Source: Unio delphinus (lineage: Eukaryota > Mollusca > Bivalvia > Unionida > Unionidae). From it: 64,000 nt of DNA. This document shows positions 28,961 through 43,019 of the stretch, piece after piece. The stretch is taken from positions 1,812,501 to 1,876,500 of the forward strand of contig JAQISU010000167.1 of assembly GCA_029339505.1 (NCBI GenBank). The letters run 5' to 3'. Below the pieces are notes generated by a model. That model was not told the DNA's origin. It saw nothing but the letters and a program-made list of their open reading frames with translations, and made no database searches. Both the position numbers and the translations under genes were made by a program. How positions within the stretch are numbered: position 1 is the stretch's first letter; each line of letters starts with the position of its first letter.

Positions 28961-29425
28961 TCACTAACATCAACTACCCAATAATTTCAAGAATGACTAG
29001 CGAGATCCCACAAAGGCTTACTTGTTAAAAATCGCAAATTAAGTACATAAATCTATTAAATGTTTCTTTATTAAACTTTTATCATGTAGAATATTCTTTT
29101 GGTGTGCATTCATTTAAAAATTGATTTTAGCTTCCATGGACATTCATTATAAGTCACAAAATAGTAGCATAATTTGTAACAAAAATAAAATACCAGAATC
29201 ATCTGTTACGAGTCTACTTTCATGCACCACCAGGCCATAAGAATCATATACATATTTTGTTCTTTCATTGTTTTTAAACAAAATTTTATTTTGAGTGATT
29301 ATAGGTGAAATTTGTAAGATGCTGCAAACCAATGCCTAACCACCAATTTATATAGAATGTGAAAAAACTACTTACAGTACAGTAATTATGACTAGTAAAT
29401 ATTGCAGATACATATGCAATCTTAC
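28961..29425. other. intron or 5' region, nothing recognised
   Basis: No feature seen up to the splice donor of the small exon. Confidence 0.35.
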
Positions 29426-29458
29426 CTGAGAAGTCTGATTCCTTTTAATTTTTCCCAT
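29426..29458 (-). CDS. first coding exon of the PIP-box gene
   Basis: Eleven codons, MGKIKRNQTSQ, end at a GTAAG donor (minus strand) and join without a split codon to the large exon, which begins EDGNQKKISS. A short first exon carrying the ATG just before a PIP-box exon is plausible. No promoter motif is identified. Confidence 0.6.
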
Positions 29459-29796
29459 TACATCAAGGTGTTGCACGTAGTTGCACCAAACTCAAATAAC
29501 TGAAACAAAACAAGCCAACTATGAGAAAACTATACACTGGTAATTACCATAGATACTCTCTTATAAGTTGAGGCAAACTGCAAACAACAAAGATCCTGTT
29601 CTGTCATAGCATAATGATCATGCAGATATGGGTCTATATTTTTGTTCTACTGATTACTACTAACCCAAATCTATGCGATGACAGATCTAGATTTGGGCAG
29701 CGTGCAGCTGGATTCATATTATAGGCAAGTATACACAGTACCAATTATCCGACTCTGTCAAAAGACATTTTATCTGGTTAATTAGATGTCCGCATA
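29459..29796. other. upstream region of the PIP-box gene
   Basis: The likely promoter side of the minus-strand gene. No TATA or named element is recognised; it ends at the TA before the next transposon. Confidence 0.3.
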
Positions 29797-31845
29797 CCGT
29801 ATTTACCGTATGTTTTCGGACACTGTATGTTTTCGGACACCGTTTTTTTCGGGGAAAAATCATATTTAAATGCCTTGTAAGTTTTCGGACGTTGCTCCGC
29901 TATAATTGTTTCTACAATTTATGTTTTCGGACACAATCTTGGATGATCTGCTTCGTCGTTTTAATGTAAAATTTACAGCGTGTTTGCCGTTAATTTAACT
30001 GATACAAAGTTTGCTTCATTTGGTCGCCAATTATTTAATGCGATCATGAACGTCCATGAACTAATATAATTTAAAATTATTAATTACATGTAATTCGGGA
30101 TAGTGACAACACCTGCTGCATTAGTTGGACGTGTTACACGAGCTCTAAAGTGTATATCAACAACGGATTGTCTTGTTAAATCAAGATGTTCCAACGAAAA
30201 GTAACAGATCAGATACAGATTTCTCAAATCATATTGTGATATTTGCAGACCAGTATCGACATTTTGATCACGTCACATATATGACAACATACGATGATAC
30301 ACGCGTGCTATTTTATTTTGATCAGACTCGTCATCTAGAGCAGCTTTCTTCATAGGCGGTTGTTTTTGTGATGCTTCCTCAGAATCATTAATTCGAAGTC
30401 GCTTCTGTGGACGGCCTACTGGTCTCTTTGGAGATGATTTTGGCAAGGGCGAGTCCCTCCAAGAACTAGGCAGTGCCTCCTCACTTGTTGCATAACGTAT
30501 GATAAACTTATTCATCAAATTTATTACAGTACTAACAATATTATGTTTCACAACGATAGCTATCCAGTATACTAACTTGTGTATGTGGTGGGTATTTTAT
30601 TTATACTTTTTATTTTAATAGTTTGATTCAGCTAACAAAAATATGATTGGTTGTCAGTATAGACATTGTTACACATGAAACCACTTCATACAGGTGTGAC
30701 AGTTATGGCTTTGATTAGAAACTATGACCCCTGCTTTATATCATTAAACAATACATCAGAGTCGGTATGGATTAGTAAAATTCATTGGCATTGTCCAACA
30801 AAACAAACCCCTTATCCCTGAGGCATTATATACAAAGGTTTAAACATAGTTATTGTTCTACAGGTAATAAACCTCTTGGTAGATGATATATTTGATTGTG
30901 GGTGCTAAATGTTAGGTACATCGTGTGCTCTTTTAATAAAATCCAGATGGCTGCCTTTTATTTCCGAACACATCTGTGAAAGAAATCCCACCAGTTATAT
31001 TATTAACAATTAACACCCAGACACTTTGAAATCTCTGACATGCATCACTACAATCTTCGAGCAGTAGATCGTTTCCAGCCGGCAAGCTTTGCTCATTTTA
31101 ATCTACCCTCCGCTAGGTGGAAAAAAAAAGAAGAGAGAACCACAACAAATGCATCACCTTTATTTAAAACAAATATCAACATATTAATCACGCCGACTCG
31201 TATATTGCAAATTGCTTTTTATTTTTACCCTTCATAGGCGTACATACAACACTCACCCCATTTGGAGCCTCTCACCCTTGGTGCTCTAAGAATAGCCATC
31301 ATACATGTACCGGTGTTTCGACTCTCGATACTAAAATGTTTCTGCCCAAAATATCTTAAGAATTATAACTCCAAAATCTTTTTATTTAGTTTGTATTAAT
31401 ATCTTAATTACACAGAAATAAAGCTTGCGTGCGTTTGTAATGTAGATTTTAATGATCATTAGCAGAAGGTTAAACTGGATTGCAAGATTACTATGTTAAT
31501 CTGGCGGTTCTTTCGGAAAATACGTACACAATCGTGGCTCTAATACATGTATGGCTTTGTTTTCTGGTGGATGGACATGTATCAAATTGACAAAATAGGC
31601 AAGTAATGCCAATTTTTCATTAATTATCCTTTCCGTGGTGTTAGACAAAATACTTGTTTTACTTCATTGCAGCACGTTGTCATGTGAGCTGACGGTAACT
31701 TCGTTACGGACGGGTAAGGGGGGGGGCGGCATAATTCTATCTTCACTTGTATGTTTTCGGACACCTAATCAAAGAATTTGATATGTATTCGGACAACAAA
31801 AAAAGTAATTATTTGTTGCAGTCCGAAAACATACGGTAAATACGG
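29797..31845. mobile_element. TA-flanked DNA transposon with 25-bp perfect TIRs and a captured capsid fragment
   Basis: The ends are perfect 25-bp inverted repeats (start CCGTATTTACCG, inner part TTTTCGGAC), each bordered by TA. The subterminal motif GTTTTCGGACA recurs at about 29829, 29882, 29927 and 31752, like transposase binding sites. There is no recognisable transposase, so it is non-autonomous. Inside, 30130-30320 is a decayed piece of a Polinton capsid gene. TA target and multiple subterminal sites suggest a Tc1/mariner-, pogo- or similar superfamily; this is inference. Confidence 0.8.
30130..30320 (-). pseudogene. fragment of a Polinton major capsid gene
   Basis: About 190 bp align by eye with 5420-5605 of the intact Polinton (shared words TCTAAAGTGTATATCAAC, ATATTTGCA, GACATTTTGATC), with roughly one change in eight bases. 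A stop interrupts it. In one frame it joins a short Lys/Pro-rich AT-hook-like stretch (KRPVGRPQKR, about 30395-30425), giving a chance chimeric open frame. Confidence 0.85.
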
Positions 31846-31994
31846 TAACTTATTATTTTATGCAAAATAAAATGTCAGAAAAATCTGGAGATGTCTCCAA
31901 AAATTAGAATTTTAACCACATTGTGTCATAAATTATTTTAACCATATTGTGTCATATATTAACCATATTGTGTCATAAATTAAATACAATCTTA
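31846..31994. repeat. short tandem repeat TTTTAACCATATTGTGTCAT
   Basis: Three copies of a ~33-bp unit with CCATATTGTGTCATAAATTA at about 31910-31985, next to the LINE fragment. Confidence 0.7.
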
Positions 31995-33067
<1,073 letters not shown>

Positions 33068-35701
33068 TATTCTGACAGGTTTTTTTTTCTAACAAGGGGG
33101 AGTCATCTTTTTGGTGTGGTATATCTAGAAATTCCTGAACTTAAAGGTTTAGATAGATCTCGAGACTACCCAAGTCTTCTATGTATGTATCTTAGGCACT
33201 GTCGAAGCTGCATATTCTAGCAGATCATTTACTGCGTGCGTAAAGGATTTTAAAATGTTTACCTGTGTGTAATGTCATATTTCCCGCTCTAGAAGAGATC
33301 TGAGTCTTCTAAATGGATGAAATTTTATATTTTATACAATAAGCTTACATTTGACAATGAAAATGATTGAGCCATCGACGTACAAGAAACGCTTGAAATG
33401 AGCCGGCTATGAAACTCCCCTTACACATACGGCCTATGGACGGTAAAAACAATGAAGTAAATAGACTTATGGTTGCAGACGTCATTCCAATATGTATTTT
33501 GCTGATTATTAGTTTGGAGTGTATATTCTGTCAAACTCTACTTTTTAATAAATTTCAGATGTTTTTACTTGCCGTCATAAACCACGGAGATATCGTTAGT
33601 TTCAAATATCAGACTTTGATCTAGTCCTACAACGTAATACGTCTACCCTGATATTTATGTTGTTTGACTCTACCCATCTTAGACATTTTACCGCAATATC
33701 AGTGTAGACGTCTTACACTGTAGTACTAACCTTGACTCAGTTTATACAATGGGAAGGAGGGATGTGTTTCCCTACCCAGCATGATAACTACCTGGATCAG
33801 CGTCCTTAGTACAAGTCACACGGGTCATGTAGGCGTTCATCATTGACTATTTTAGTAATTGGTGTCATTTTTTTAGAATTCGATTTTACATACCCTTAAG
33901 TTAAGTGGCAAGTACTCGCTTTATTTGGATTTAGACACCCTGAGTGGTGCATATAGGAAAATCAGTGTTAAAGTTTGTTGACATTTGTGGACAAATTGAA
34001 CCTAAAGGTGTGATCCAGTACAATACAGATTGAATGTTGCATGATGTGATGTCACAATGAAAACTATGCATATTGATAAAGAAATTCTTAAGCCTTCAAT
34101 TGTGACAATTCCACTTGATGTGTTTTTTTTTTTGTTTTTTTTTTTTGAGTGATGTTTACCCATGGACCTGGGTTCCATGAACAAAATTTATTTATCATTA
34201 GGTCCATCAGCATATTGATACAATGAGAAATACAGAGCATTATGTGTCGAGAAAAAAAAAATTCCAAGCAAAGCTTTAATTATTTATTAAAAGGCAAAAA
34301 CTTGAAAAGGCATTGTTATCTCTAATTTCAGGAATAAAATGTGGTTGTAATGACAGAACTTGGACCATCAGCTTGCAGTGTGTTATTGTCGTTGAACCAA
34401 AACCTCCAAATTTCAGATCTACTATACTCTTTTGAAAAAAAACTTAATTACTTTGTTTATATAACATTTTTGAATAGGGGAGGAAAAAACCAGTGGCAAA
34501 CAGACTAGTGGGCAAAATGATCAGTTCCTGTTGACAAGTTTACTTTATGATTACATGAAAGCATTGTCTCCAATGTCAAATTAAGCAACATGAAAGGTTT
34601 CCAATCTGCTTCAAATAATTTATTAGATCTCCATAATCTCTGAGATTTACACACATGATAGTCTGTGTCAGTGTGATCATGTAGGCTTATTTTCTTATTT
34701 TAATAATTAATTATTGCTTTTAAATACGATACTAATTTAGTTCCTTTCAGTTATAAAGTGAACATTTAGGAAAAACTTTCAGTATTATGAATTAAATCCC
34801 AAATTGTCCAAAATGTTCTATCATAAGTCTTAAAGTTTAGAATGTTCCATATGAGTTCCATTAATCTTGAATGTGCTTATGTATCAATGGTCTTGATGTA
34901 TCACAATGATATAATCCAGAATATCTTTGAATTAGTCCCCAATAATCACAGCAGTTTTTAGCACTTTGTAATCTTAATGACTGATTTAAATAATTCATCC
35001 CAAAATAAATATCTGAACACAACTAAAAGAGATTCCACTTGACTGATATTAAAAAAGGAATAAATTAAGACCAGGAAGTAGGTCCTAACTTCACTATTTG
35101 AACATCCTAAGGTATAAAGGTTATGTCAGCATGATTACAAATTACCATTATCTTAAAGCTCAACCCATAATGATGATCAAAAGTTAGCTATCAAAACATT
35201 TGTTTACAAATTACCCTTAAGTTACAGCCTGCAAAATAAAATTAATGATCACTTAAACATGTCAACATTTTAGTAAATATTTCTGATCATATTTTTTCAT
35301 ACTTCATAAATTGGCTCATTTCAAAATTATATCAAATGAGTATTTATTATGTGCAAGATCTGTGCATAATTAAATTCAGCACATTTAGGAATAGTTCTTT
35401 ATTGAATTTAAATTTGTTTTCACTTTTGAATATACAAACATAGCTGCCAAACCTCATGATTGTGGCATTAATTTCATGACTTTTTTTTAGTGATTCACGA
35501 ATTCACACCGCATGCAAAAAATTCACAAATTCCCCAATTCTCAATTATTTAAAATATTTAATAAAATAACAGAATTACTGTTAAGCACTAATCATGATAT
35601 CGGCAGTTACCGAAATGGTCTGGTACTGCTGGTCACGATATTAGTGAACTGTAGCTGATTGGTACAGTTGGCCCGGTAGCAAGCATTTTAGCAAATCTTT
35701 G

Positions 35702-35707
<6 letters not shown>
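33068..35707. other. intergenic, nothing recognised
   Basis: AT-rich. The short open frames (for example 33409-33624) have no family resemblance. A T-rich run lies near 34120-34145. Confidence 0.35.

Positions 35708-35733
<26 letters not shown>
35708..35733. repeat. (AT)n microsatellite
   Basis: About 13 AT units. Confidence 0.95.
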
Positions 35734-35738
<5 letters not shown>

Positions 35739-36074
35739 GAATGATTTTACAAATGCTTTTAGAATAACTCGGGCCAAACCGGAATTTATTTTGTTCCATG
35801 CATGCATTGCCAACACTGATTTAAATTACCATTCAACAATGTATCTTGAAGATGTCTTCACCACCAACTAAAAATATAGTCCCAAGTTTCCTCCGACCCT
35901 TGTTGCCCCAGTTTTCATTTCGAAATTTGTTTATTGTCAATATTGCAAGACTATATGACCTCATTGACATTTAGGTTGTGAGAGTTGTATAGTCATGTGA
36001 CTCAGACTAAAAATAGCCAGATCTAGGTAAAATTTCAGCAACGACGAACTTTCATCTCTTCTGTTAGTGGATTA

Positions 36075-36467
36075 ATGCTACATGATGAATGCTATGCTCA
36101 TGACTTTTTAGAAATAAATCATATTTGTATCAATTTCATGCAGGTACATGTATATCTCGATGAAAGTTTGCTGGACCGGCTAGTAAGCAGCTACCCCATG
36201 CCAATACCAAATTGTCTCGGCAAATTCCAACTGTTTGATAGGGAATGGTCTCTGATCCTACACCCCAACATAAATGTCCAAATATCAGAAACGAGATGGC
36301 AAAGATCAGAGGAAAATCGGAATAGGAGAAAGAAATATATTGCACAAAAAGTGAAGTTTAGTTTGGAATGTACCAGACATTTGCCATGCATTCAACCATC
36401 ACACACCAATATACATCATGCTCTTTGCACACTGTGTGACGATTTTACCCCAACCCCTTGTATGTAG
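36075..36467 (+). other. open frame of 130 codons, unrecognised
   Basis: A frame with Cys/His pairs but no motif I can name (C-terminus ...HHALCTLCDDFTPTPCM). Overlapping minus-strand frames are equally long, so coding status is doubtful. It could be a transposon remnant, since 36470-37060 just downstream also looks repetitive. Confidence 0.2.
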
Positions 36468-36699
36468 GTATAAGTTATTATAACTTGTGATTCTGACTGA
36501 CCTTGTACATGTATAAATTGTATGTCTGCCTGACCCAGCTGTGATGTTCAAATTGTTCTAAGTTAGCTAATCCCCTTACGTAAGATGGTCTTTGTTAGCT
36601 CTCGAGGGGAGAGGAGACTGTGTCCATCGCGAACGGGTGACGTGGAAAGAATTCCGAGTGAATTTGAGAGATACCGAGTGAATTTCGGGTGACCTCAAG

Positions 36700-36815
36700 A
36701 GATACCGTCGAAGAGGAAACGGAAGTAGAGATAGAAGAGGAAACGGAAGTAGAGATAGAAGAGGAAACGGAAGTAGAGATAGAAGAGGAAACGGAAGTAG
36801 AGGAATCGGAAGGAG
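36700..36815. repeat. 24-bp purine-rich tandem repeat
   Basis: Four to five copies of GAAGAGGAAACGGAAGTAGA plus GATA. Strong purine bias on the plus strand. Confidence 0.9.
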
Positions 36816-37200
36816 AGAAAGACGAAAGGAGACTTATTTAGATGAGTAACACTCAAGAAAGGAAAATATTCCTCACACTGAAATCAAATGATGATCTAGG
36901 GATCATTGGGTCAAGAGTGACATTGATTGCTTAATATCTTTAAAATTTTCATTTATTAAATTGTTGTTTAAATTTCATCTTTGTATTTCTTTTAATTTAA
37001 CTGTCGGCATTAACTGTCGGCATTGCTGACTGGGGGTTCGTAGCCATATATAATATATTGTCCAGAAGTAAACATTCTGAATGCGGACCAGGGGAACTTC
37101 CTCATAATTCTTTAAAGTCTATAGGAAGAACCCCACCCCTACTAAACGACACTTCACACACTGTGTGCCACAAATGTTAGCATTGGGCATGTAGGCTCTC

Positions 37201-37210
37201 TCCCTCTATA

Positions 37211-37265
<55 letters not shown>
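37201..37265. repeat. (CT)n microsatellite
   Basis: About 30 CT units immediately before the SINE head. Confidence 0.97.
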
Positions 37266-37268
<3 letters not shown>

Positions 37269-37490
37269 ACTTTGATGGCCTAAGTGTTTGTAGCATCTGC
37301 CTCAGATGTCAGAGACTGCAGGTTCAAACCCTGGCTAAGTCATATTATACACATAATATAATGATGCCTCGCTTGGTCGGCCTGGTGATGATGCTACACG
37401 TCTGCGGCATTATGCCACAGTGCTAGATACCACTTTAACATTGTAGTGATATACCTAAAACTGTTAAAGCTATGTTTAAAATCTAAATCA
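37266..37490 (+). mobile_element. tRNA-derived SINE, family 2, plus strand
   Basis: The head GATGGCCTAAGTGTTTGTAG and B-box-like GGTTCAAACCC precede a body shared with 26941-27235 (ATGATGCTACACGTCTGCGG, ...AAATCTAAATCACACACAC). Confidence 0.75.
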
Positions 37491-39084
37491 CACACACATT
37501 CTCTCTCTTCCTCACTTAAGTCAATATTTTTCCTAATATTTAATGTGCTTGAATTAGATCATAGTTCGTGTAATTTTTTTTTAAAAACTCAAATACATTT
37601 GAAATCTTAAATATTTGGAAGCTAGTTTGTTGTTAGTTGAAATTGAGTTTGACATGCTAGCATTACCATGTTAAAATGTTTGTTATGTATATATTATCAA
37701 ATGCATTGTGCAGTATATTATTCATTGCTAATATGCATGGAGTATTTGAAATATATATTTTGTACTTTTAGCTTGTATTATAAATAAATAATACCCCAAT
37801 ATGCTTTTCTGCAGAAACACTTCCATATTTGATTACCAGAAGTAAAGAAACCTATGGTCATTATACAAAACAAAATAACATCTGTTTTATATCTTTAATT
37901 TTGTGAAAGCCATGTGACTCTGTAGTCCACATTACATCTTTAAAACTTGTACAATCTTAGGTGGTTTTGAATATGAGCATGCGACTAATTATGTGCATAG
38001 TTTGGAAACAATTTACTAAAATAGGTAAATTATACATGATATAAAGTTGATGGAGATACTTTACAGGAATTGTGTTTTTACAAATATTATATAATCCAGC
38101 TTGGTGAAATGGTAAACTGTTATGTAAGCCAGGTGAATGATATCAGGCCCACTTGGGGTTCTTGTACAAACGTCAAGATTTTTTCATTGCATCACACAAT
38201 CCCTTCCTTTTTACTCTTGTCTAAATTCAGCTTATGGATTGATTCTACAGAATAATGCAAAAAAGCTGTACTTTTTTCAATTCACTTCACTTACACTAGG
38301 CCCTTCATTTAAAAGAACTGTATAATGTTAATCAGAGCTCTCTGTAGAAAGAACCCTTCTTATGGGTAACATTTGGCCATGGATCTTCATTTTCATTTTG
38401 ATACAGATAGCTCAGTCAAGTGATTTTCTTTTATTGTTCTTTTTGATCTGCAAGCTGGGTTTAGGTTAGACAGAGAAGTAGAGGGTGGTACTTGGTGGGG
38501 TAACAGTCTTAATGGTACTTTGCATGCTGCTTGCAGAATTGTACATATAAGATCTGAGTTCCATCATTGTTTTTAAAAATTTCTTTTGAACATTTTTTAC
38601 CATCTTTTTTAGGGTTTATAGTGAAAATTTAACATAATTTGTATGAAAAATAATGAAATCATTAAGTATTGAATTTGTCTTTATGAGTACAGGCTATCCA
38701 TGTGTCAGACCATTAGGCTCCAGAGGCACACTGTATGTGTTTTCAGTGTATCCTTAACTTTAAAATGCTGATTTAGGATGCTCTGTTTTCTATAAATGTA
38801 CATAGTTGGATCCTTAATAACTAGAATGGGATCCTCAGTTTTCAGTGAATTTGCATCTTAAGTAACTAGCCCAGGATCTTCAGATTTCAGAATCCTGAAG
38901 ATGTAAAAATTGTCCTAAACAGTGTGTGAGGACATAGGTACCTAATCAGCAAGAACGATAATACATGAGCAGAAATAATGTATTGTTATGTTTAAAAAAT
39001 GGAAAAAGGTAAAATGAAATTTTGAACCTTTGGTCCCGTGGTAACTAGCTCAGAACCTTTATTTTTCTGAAACTGGATCCTGTT
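37491..39084. other. intergenic, nothing recognised
   Basis: AT-rich unique-looking DNA. A loose repeat of CAGGATCTTCAG/GGATCCTCAGTTTTC words at 38750-38900 may be the decayed edge of the following array. Confidence 0.35.
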
Positions 39085-40300
39085 GATTTCTTGAACAGTA
39101 CATAAAAAAAGTGCCCTTTATTGACAAGAGAGATAATACTTGAACAGTATATAAAAAAGTGTCCTTTATTGACAAGAGAGATAATACTTGAACAGTACAT
39201 AAAAAAAGTGTCCTTTATTGACAAGAGAGATAATAACTTGAACAGTACATAAAAAGTGTCCGTTATTGATAAGAGAGATAATACTTGAACAGTACATAAA
39301 AAGTGTCCTTTATTGACAAGAGAGATAATACTTGAACAGTACATAAAAAAGTGTCCGTTATTGATAAGAGAGATAATACTTGAACAGTACATAAAAAGTG
39401 TCCTTTATTGACAAGAGAGATAATACTTGAACAGTACATAAAAAAGTGCCCTTTATTGACAAGAGAGATAATACTTGAACAGTACATAAAAAAGTGTCCT
39501 TTATTGACAAGAGAGATAATACTTGAACAGTACATAAAAAAGTGCCCTTTATTGACAAGAGAGATAATACTTGAACAGTACATAAAAAAGTGTCCTTTAT
39601 TGACAAGAGAGATAATACTTGAACAGTACATAAAAAGTGTCCTTTATTGACAAGAGAGATAATAACTTGAACAGTACATAAAAAAGTGTCCGTTATTGAT
39701 AAGAGAGATAATACTTGAACAGTACATAAAAAGTGTCCTTTATTGACAAGAGAGATAATACTTGAACAGTACATAAAAAAGTGTCCTTTATTGATAAGAG
39801 AGATAATACTTGAACAGTACATAAAAAGTGTCCTTTATTGACAAGAGAGATAATATTTGAACAGTACATAAAAAAGTGCCCTTTATTGACAAGAGAGATA
39901 ATACTTGAACAGTACATAAAAAAGTGTCCTTTATTGACAAGAGAGATAATACTTGAACAGTACATAAAAAAGTGCCCTTTATTGACAAGAGAGATAATAC
40001 TTGAACAGTACATAAAAAAGTGTCCTTTATTGACAAGAGAGATAATACTTGAACAGTACATAAAAAGTGTCCTTTATTGACAAGAGAGATAATACTTGAA
40101 CAGTACATAAAAAAGTGTCCTTTATTGACAAGAGAGATAATACTTGAACAGTACATAAAAAGTGTCCTTTATTGACAAGAGAGATAATACTTGAACAGTA
40201 CATAAAAAAGTATCCTTTATTGACAAGAGAGATAATACTTGGACAGTACATAAAAAAGTGTTCTTTATTGACTAAGAGAGATAATATTTGAACAAAATAG
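39085..40300. repeat. 48-bp minisatellite, about 25 copies
   Basis: Units of 47-49 bp with GAACAGTACATAAAAAAGTG and TTTATTGACAAGAGAGATAA. Length varies by the number of A in the run. All the long open frames here on both strands come from the repeat. Confidence 0.97.
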
Positions 40301-40872
40301 TGTTTTGTTATAGTCAGTGTGAAAATATGGACCTTGGAACCCTCAGTAACTAGCTCAGGACTCTTAGTTTTATGGTGATTAATACTGTAGATGAACAAAA
40401 TTTGAATAATAGGAGAGGAAAAAAAGTACCTAATTGACAAGATAAATTATACTTGAACAGAAATGACATATTGTTATATGCAAAATTGTAGAATATTAGG
40501 TGAAACATTTGATAAAATGATAGTAATCAGAATAGTCCATTAGAGTTATATTGGTTTTCTTTGAAATATCATTCTTTTAAGCTGGCTAGTCTATTCCATT
40601 TTGATCACCTGACCCTAAAGCTCCCAATTTATGGAGAATGAGTACGTGTATCTTGGATTCACAGCGTCAAAGACATACTGAGAACTCGGAGGCTAGCAGT
40701 CACTCTTTTAGCCAGATAACTTTTCATAACAGACCACACATTTAGTAGCATATTAAAAAAAATTATATTTCTGTTCTATTTGACATCTGACATAACTATT
40801 AAATATCATTATTTGTTTCAGATTGTGTGAATCACTGCCATGATATCTCGTCAATAATGCAGATACCTGAGG
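40301..40872. other. upstream of the diflavin reductase gene
   Basis: Contains the putative 5' region of the gene that starts at 40873. A TTTCAG at 40817-40822 could be an acceptor for a 5'-UTR exon. No promoter is identified. Confidence 0.35.
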
Positions 40873-40989
40873 ATGTGGATTTTTTTTATCCCATTACTTG
40901 TGATCTTCATAAGTTACATCTACTCAACGCTTACAAAGACCACAGGAAGTTGCTATGAAGACAACTCGTTTGATGCTTTCATCGATAAA
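40873..40989 (+). CDS. diflavin reductase, exon 1: membrane anchor
   Basis: ATG at 40873. The exon encodes one strongly hydrophobic N-terminal helix (MWIFFIPLLVIFISYIYSTL) and a short linker, and stops at AAAG before GTGATT. Its split codon fits exon 2. The assembled gene (40873 to beyond 63612, six exons seen) encodes a flavodoxin (FMN) domain followed by the start of an FAD-binding domain, as in cytochrome P450 reductase, methionine synthase reductase and bacterial-type sulfite reductase flavoproteins. Such enzymes pass electrons from NADPH via FAD and FMN to an acceptor. The anchor suggests an ER or other membrane location; the acceptor is unknown. Confidence 0.65.
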
Positions 40990-41806
40990 GGTGATTCAGG
41001 AAATATAGATTGCTACTTTTACTTTTCTGTCACTCAGTTACATTTTTATTTCTTTGTTCTTTTGACAGATGCTGATCTTTGAGCAAAGTGATTTCTCTAT
41101 CCAGCCAGAATAGGGCCAAGTTATTGAGTGAATGATGATAGTTCAACATTTATGTTTAAAATAATTACTTTGAATTTCCCTTTGTGCATATTTTTCATAG
41201 TGGATGATTAAAACAAAATTGATAAAATACTATTAAATTGATGAAAATATTAAACCTTTTCTAATTACTTTCTTGTATGACATAGTTTTGGCAACCTCAA
41301 AAATATGTAACAGTCAAAACTAGGCAACTGTTTGCTTAGTTGAAGTCATCTTCTCAATCATTGTTTATTGGGTGAAATATTGAATAAAATGATTGTTTTT
41401 ATTAGTAATTTACTTGATTTGTATATATAGTCACAATCACTGCCAATTTTAATTTAATTTTGAATTTTTGACATTTCTTCAGTGATTGTTTGTTAAAGTT
41501 TTGCAGGATTTCTTTAAATAACAATGTTTCATCTGGCATATATGACCACAGAGCATACAAAATCTTTTTCTAACTTTCTACCTGTTTTTGGATGGGAAAA
41601 CTAACACAAAAATGCATGGTAATGCAAATGAACTTCACTTATTGTGGTGAGTTTAGCCCAAATGACTGGTTTTAAGACAGCATTTTCCCCCACAAATCAA
41701 CACTAACATGGACCCTGTTTTATTCTGCTTGAAACAAATGTAAATAGGAAATAGCCCAAATAACCGAGGAACAAAAACTGAAATTTATCCTTTTAATGCT
41801 TTAATG

Positions 41807-41837
<31 letters not shown>

Positions 41838-41881
41838 TGTCTCTCTCTCTGTCTCTCTCTCTCTCTGTCTCTCTCTCTCTG
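41807..41881. repeat. (CT)n microsatellite with TG interruptions
   Basis: CT units with regularly placed TGTCT interruptions. Confidence 0.95.
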
Positions 41882-42527
41882 AATTTTACATGAGAAGGTC
41901 TTGAATATTTTAAAAGATAAATTATAAAAACATGTTTACCCTGTATTTGAAACAAATTGGCTGATTAACATGTTTAATTTACTGGAGTTCCTGCAACACA
42001 ATTACCTTTTTATAATGTCTATAGGTATATATTTACTTTGCATTTGGACTTGGAAATGGTTTTGCATTTACTAGTTTCACTTACTTAGCTAGGATTATGT
42101 TGATATGCTGTGTAGTCTTATATGTACATACATACTAGGGTTGATCAAAAAGCTCTAGAACAAATTAATATTTTTAAGTAAACCAACATCATGAAAGTGT
42201 TCATCTTACTGAAAATTTCCCAGTTTGGGACATGGCGTCATTTGTAAGTTGATGGCATCTCAGTTTTAGTTATGCCAACTTTTTCAACATCAAATGTAGA
42301 CATGGTGGCAGAATGGCAGATTAGTCCATTCTCTAACAGAGGATGCTTATACAATGTTATGAAAACTATTTTTACTCGGATAATATTTATGGACCTAAAG
42401 CACATGCTGAATCTAAAAATCTGAAATCAGTGGAATGTTTTAGTGTTGGTTGGGAGACTGTTAAAGAGGATGTATTAAATGGTAGGGCAAGATATTTCTT
42501 TGAAAATATTTGATTCCATAGTTGGTT

Positions 42528-42768
42528 GGTTGTTGTAGGGTTTAATGCCATTTTTCAGCACATGATACATGGCGGCCAGCATTAATGGTGGAGGAAGAAC
42601 CCGGGAAAAACCCCAGAAAGAACCACCAACCCATGAGAAGCTATTGGCAAGCTTTCTCACATACCCACGTTGTCCGAATCTGAGACTTGAACGCACGCAG
42701 ACAGAGGTGAGATGGCCATATTCCATAACTGATAGCATTTCAGACCACTCGGCCACTCGGGGCCCCTT
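42528..42768 (-). mobile_element. tRNA-derived SINE, family 1, minus strand
   Basis: The most complete copy. Read on the minus strand: tRNA-like head GGCCGAGTGGTCTGAAATGC with B box GCGTTCAAGTCTC, then the CCCGGGTTCTTCCTCCACC body and the GCTGAAAAATGGCATTAAACC tail. Open frames across it on both strands are artefacts. Confidence 0.85.
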
Positions 42769-43019
42769 TAATTCTATAGAAGTACACTTGAAGGATGACA
42801 GACATTTTAGAATGACAGACATGTTACTGTCCAAAAAGTTGCAGACCAATTTTGATTTTTTTCCTAAGAAAGTACAGAGGAAATTTCTAACCAAGGAATC
42901 AGGAATGAGCAAGGTTTGAGTACTATGTTGCCTGACAAAGATAAAATCATGGTAAAGATCAGCAGGAAATTATACAGGTTTAATGTAGAAGGCTCTAATC
43001 TCTCAATTAACAACATTAC

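Noticed and set aside
30273..30551. Open frame with AT-hook-like KRPVGRPQKR joined to capsid sequence
   Set aside because: Its capsid part is a decayed fragment read by chance; there is no sign of a real chimeric gene beyond one open frame.
36470..37060. Possible solo LTR
   Set aside because: I could not find terminal TG..CA repeats or a target duplication.
39045..40440. Several long frames (MYCSSIISLVNKGHF type)
   Set aside because: Produced by the 48-bp array; frames on both strands are equally open, and length steps follow the repeat.
42475..42919. Two opposite frames of 116-145 codons
   Set aside because: They read through the family 1 SINE; similar frames appear in other copies.
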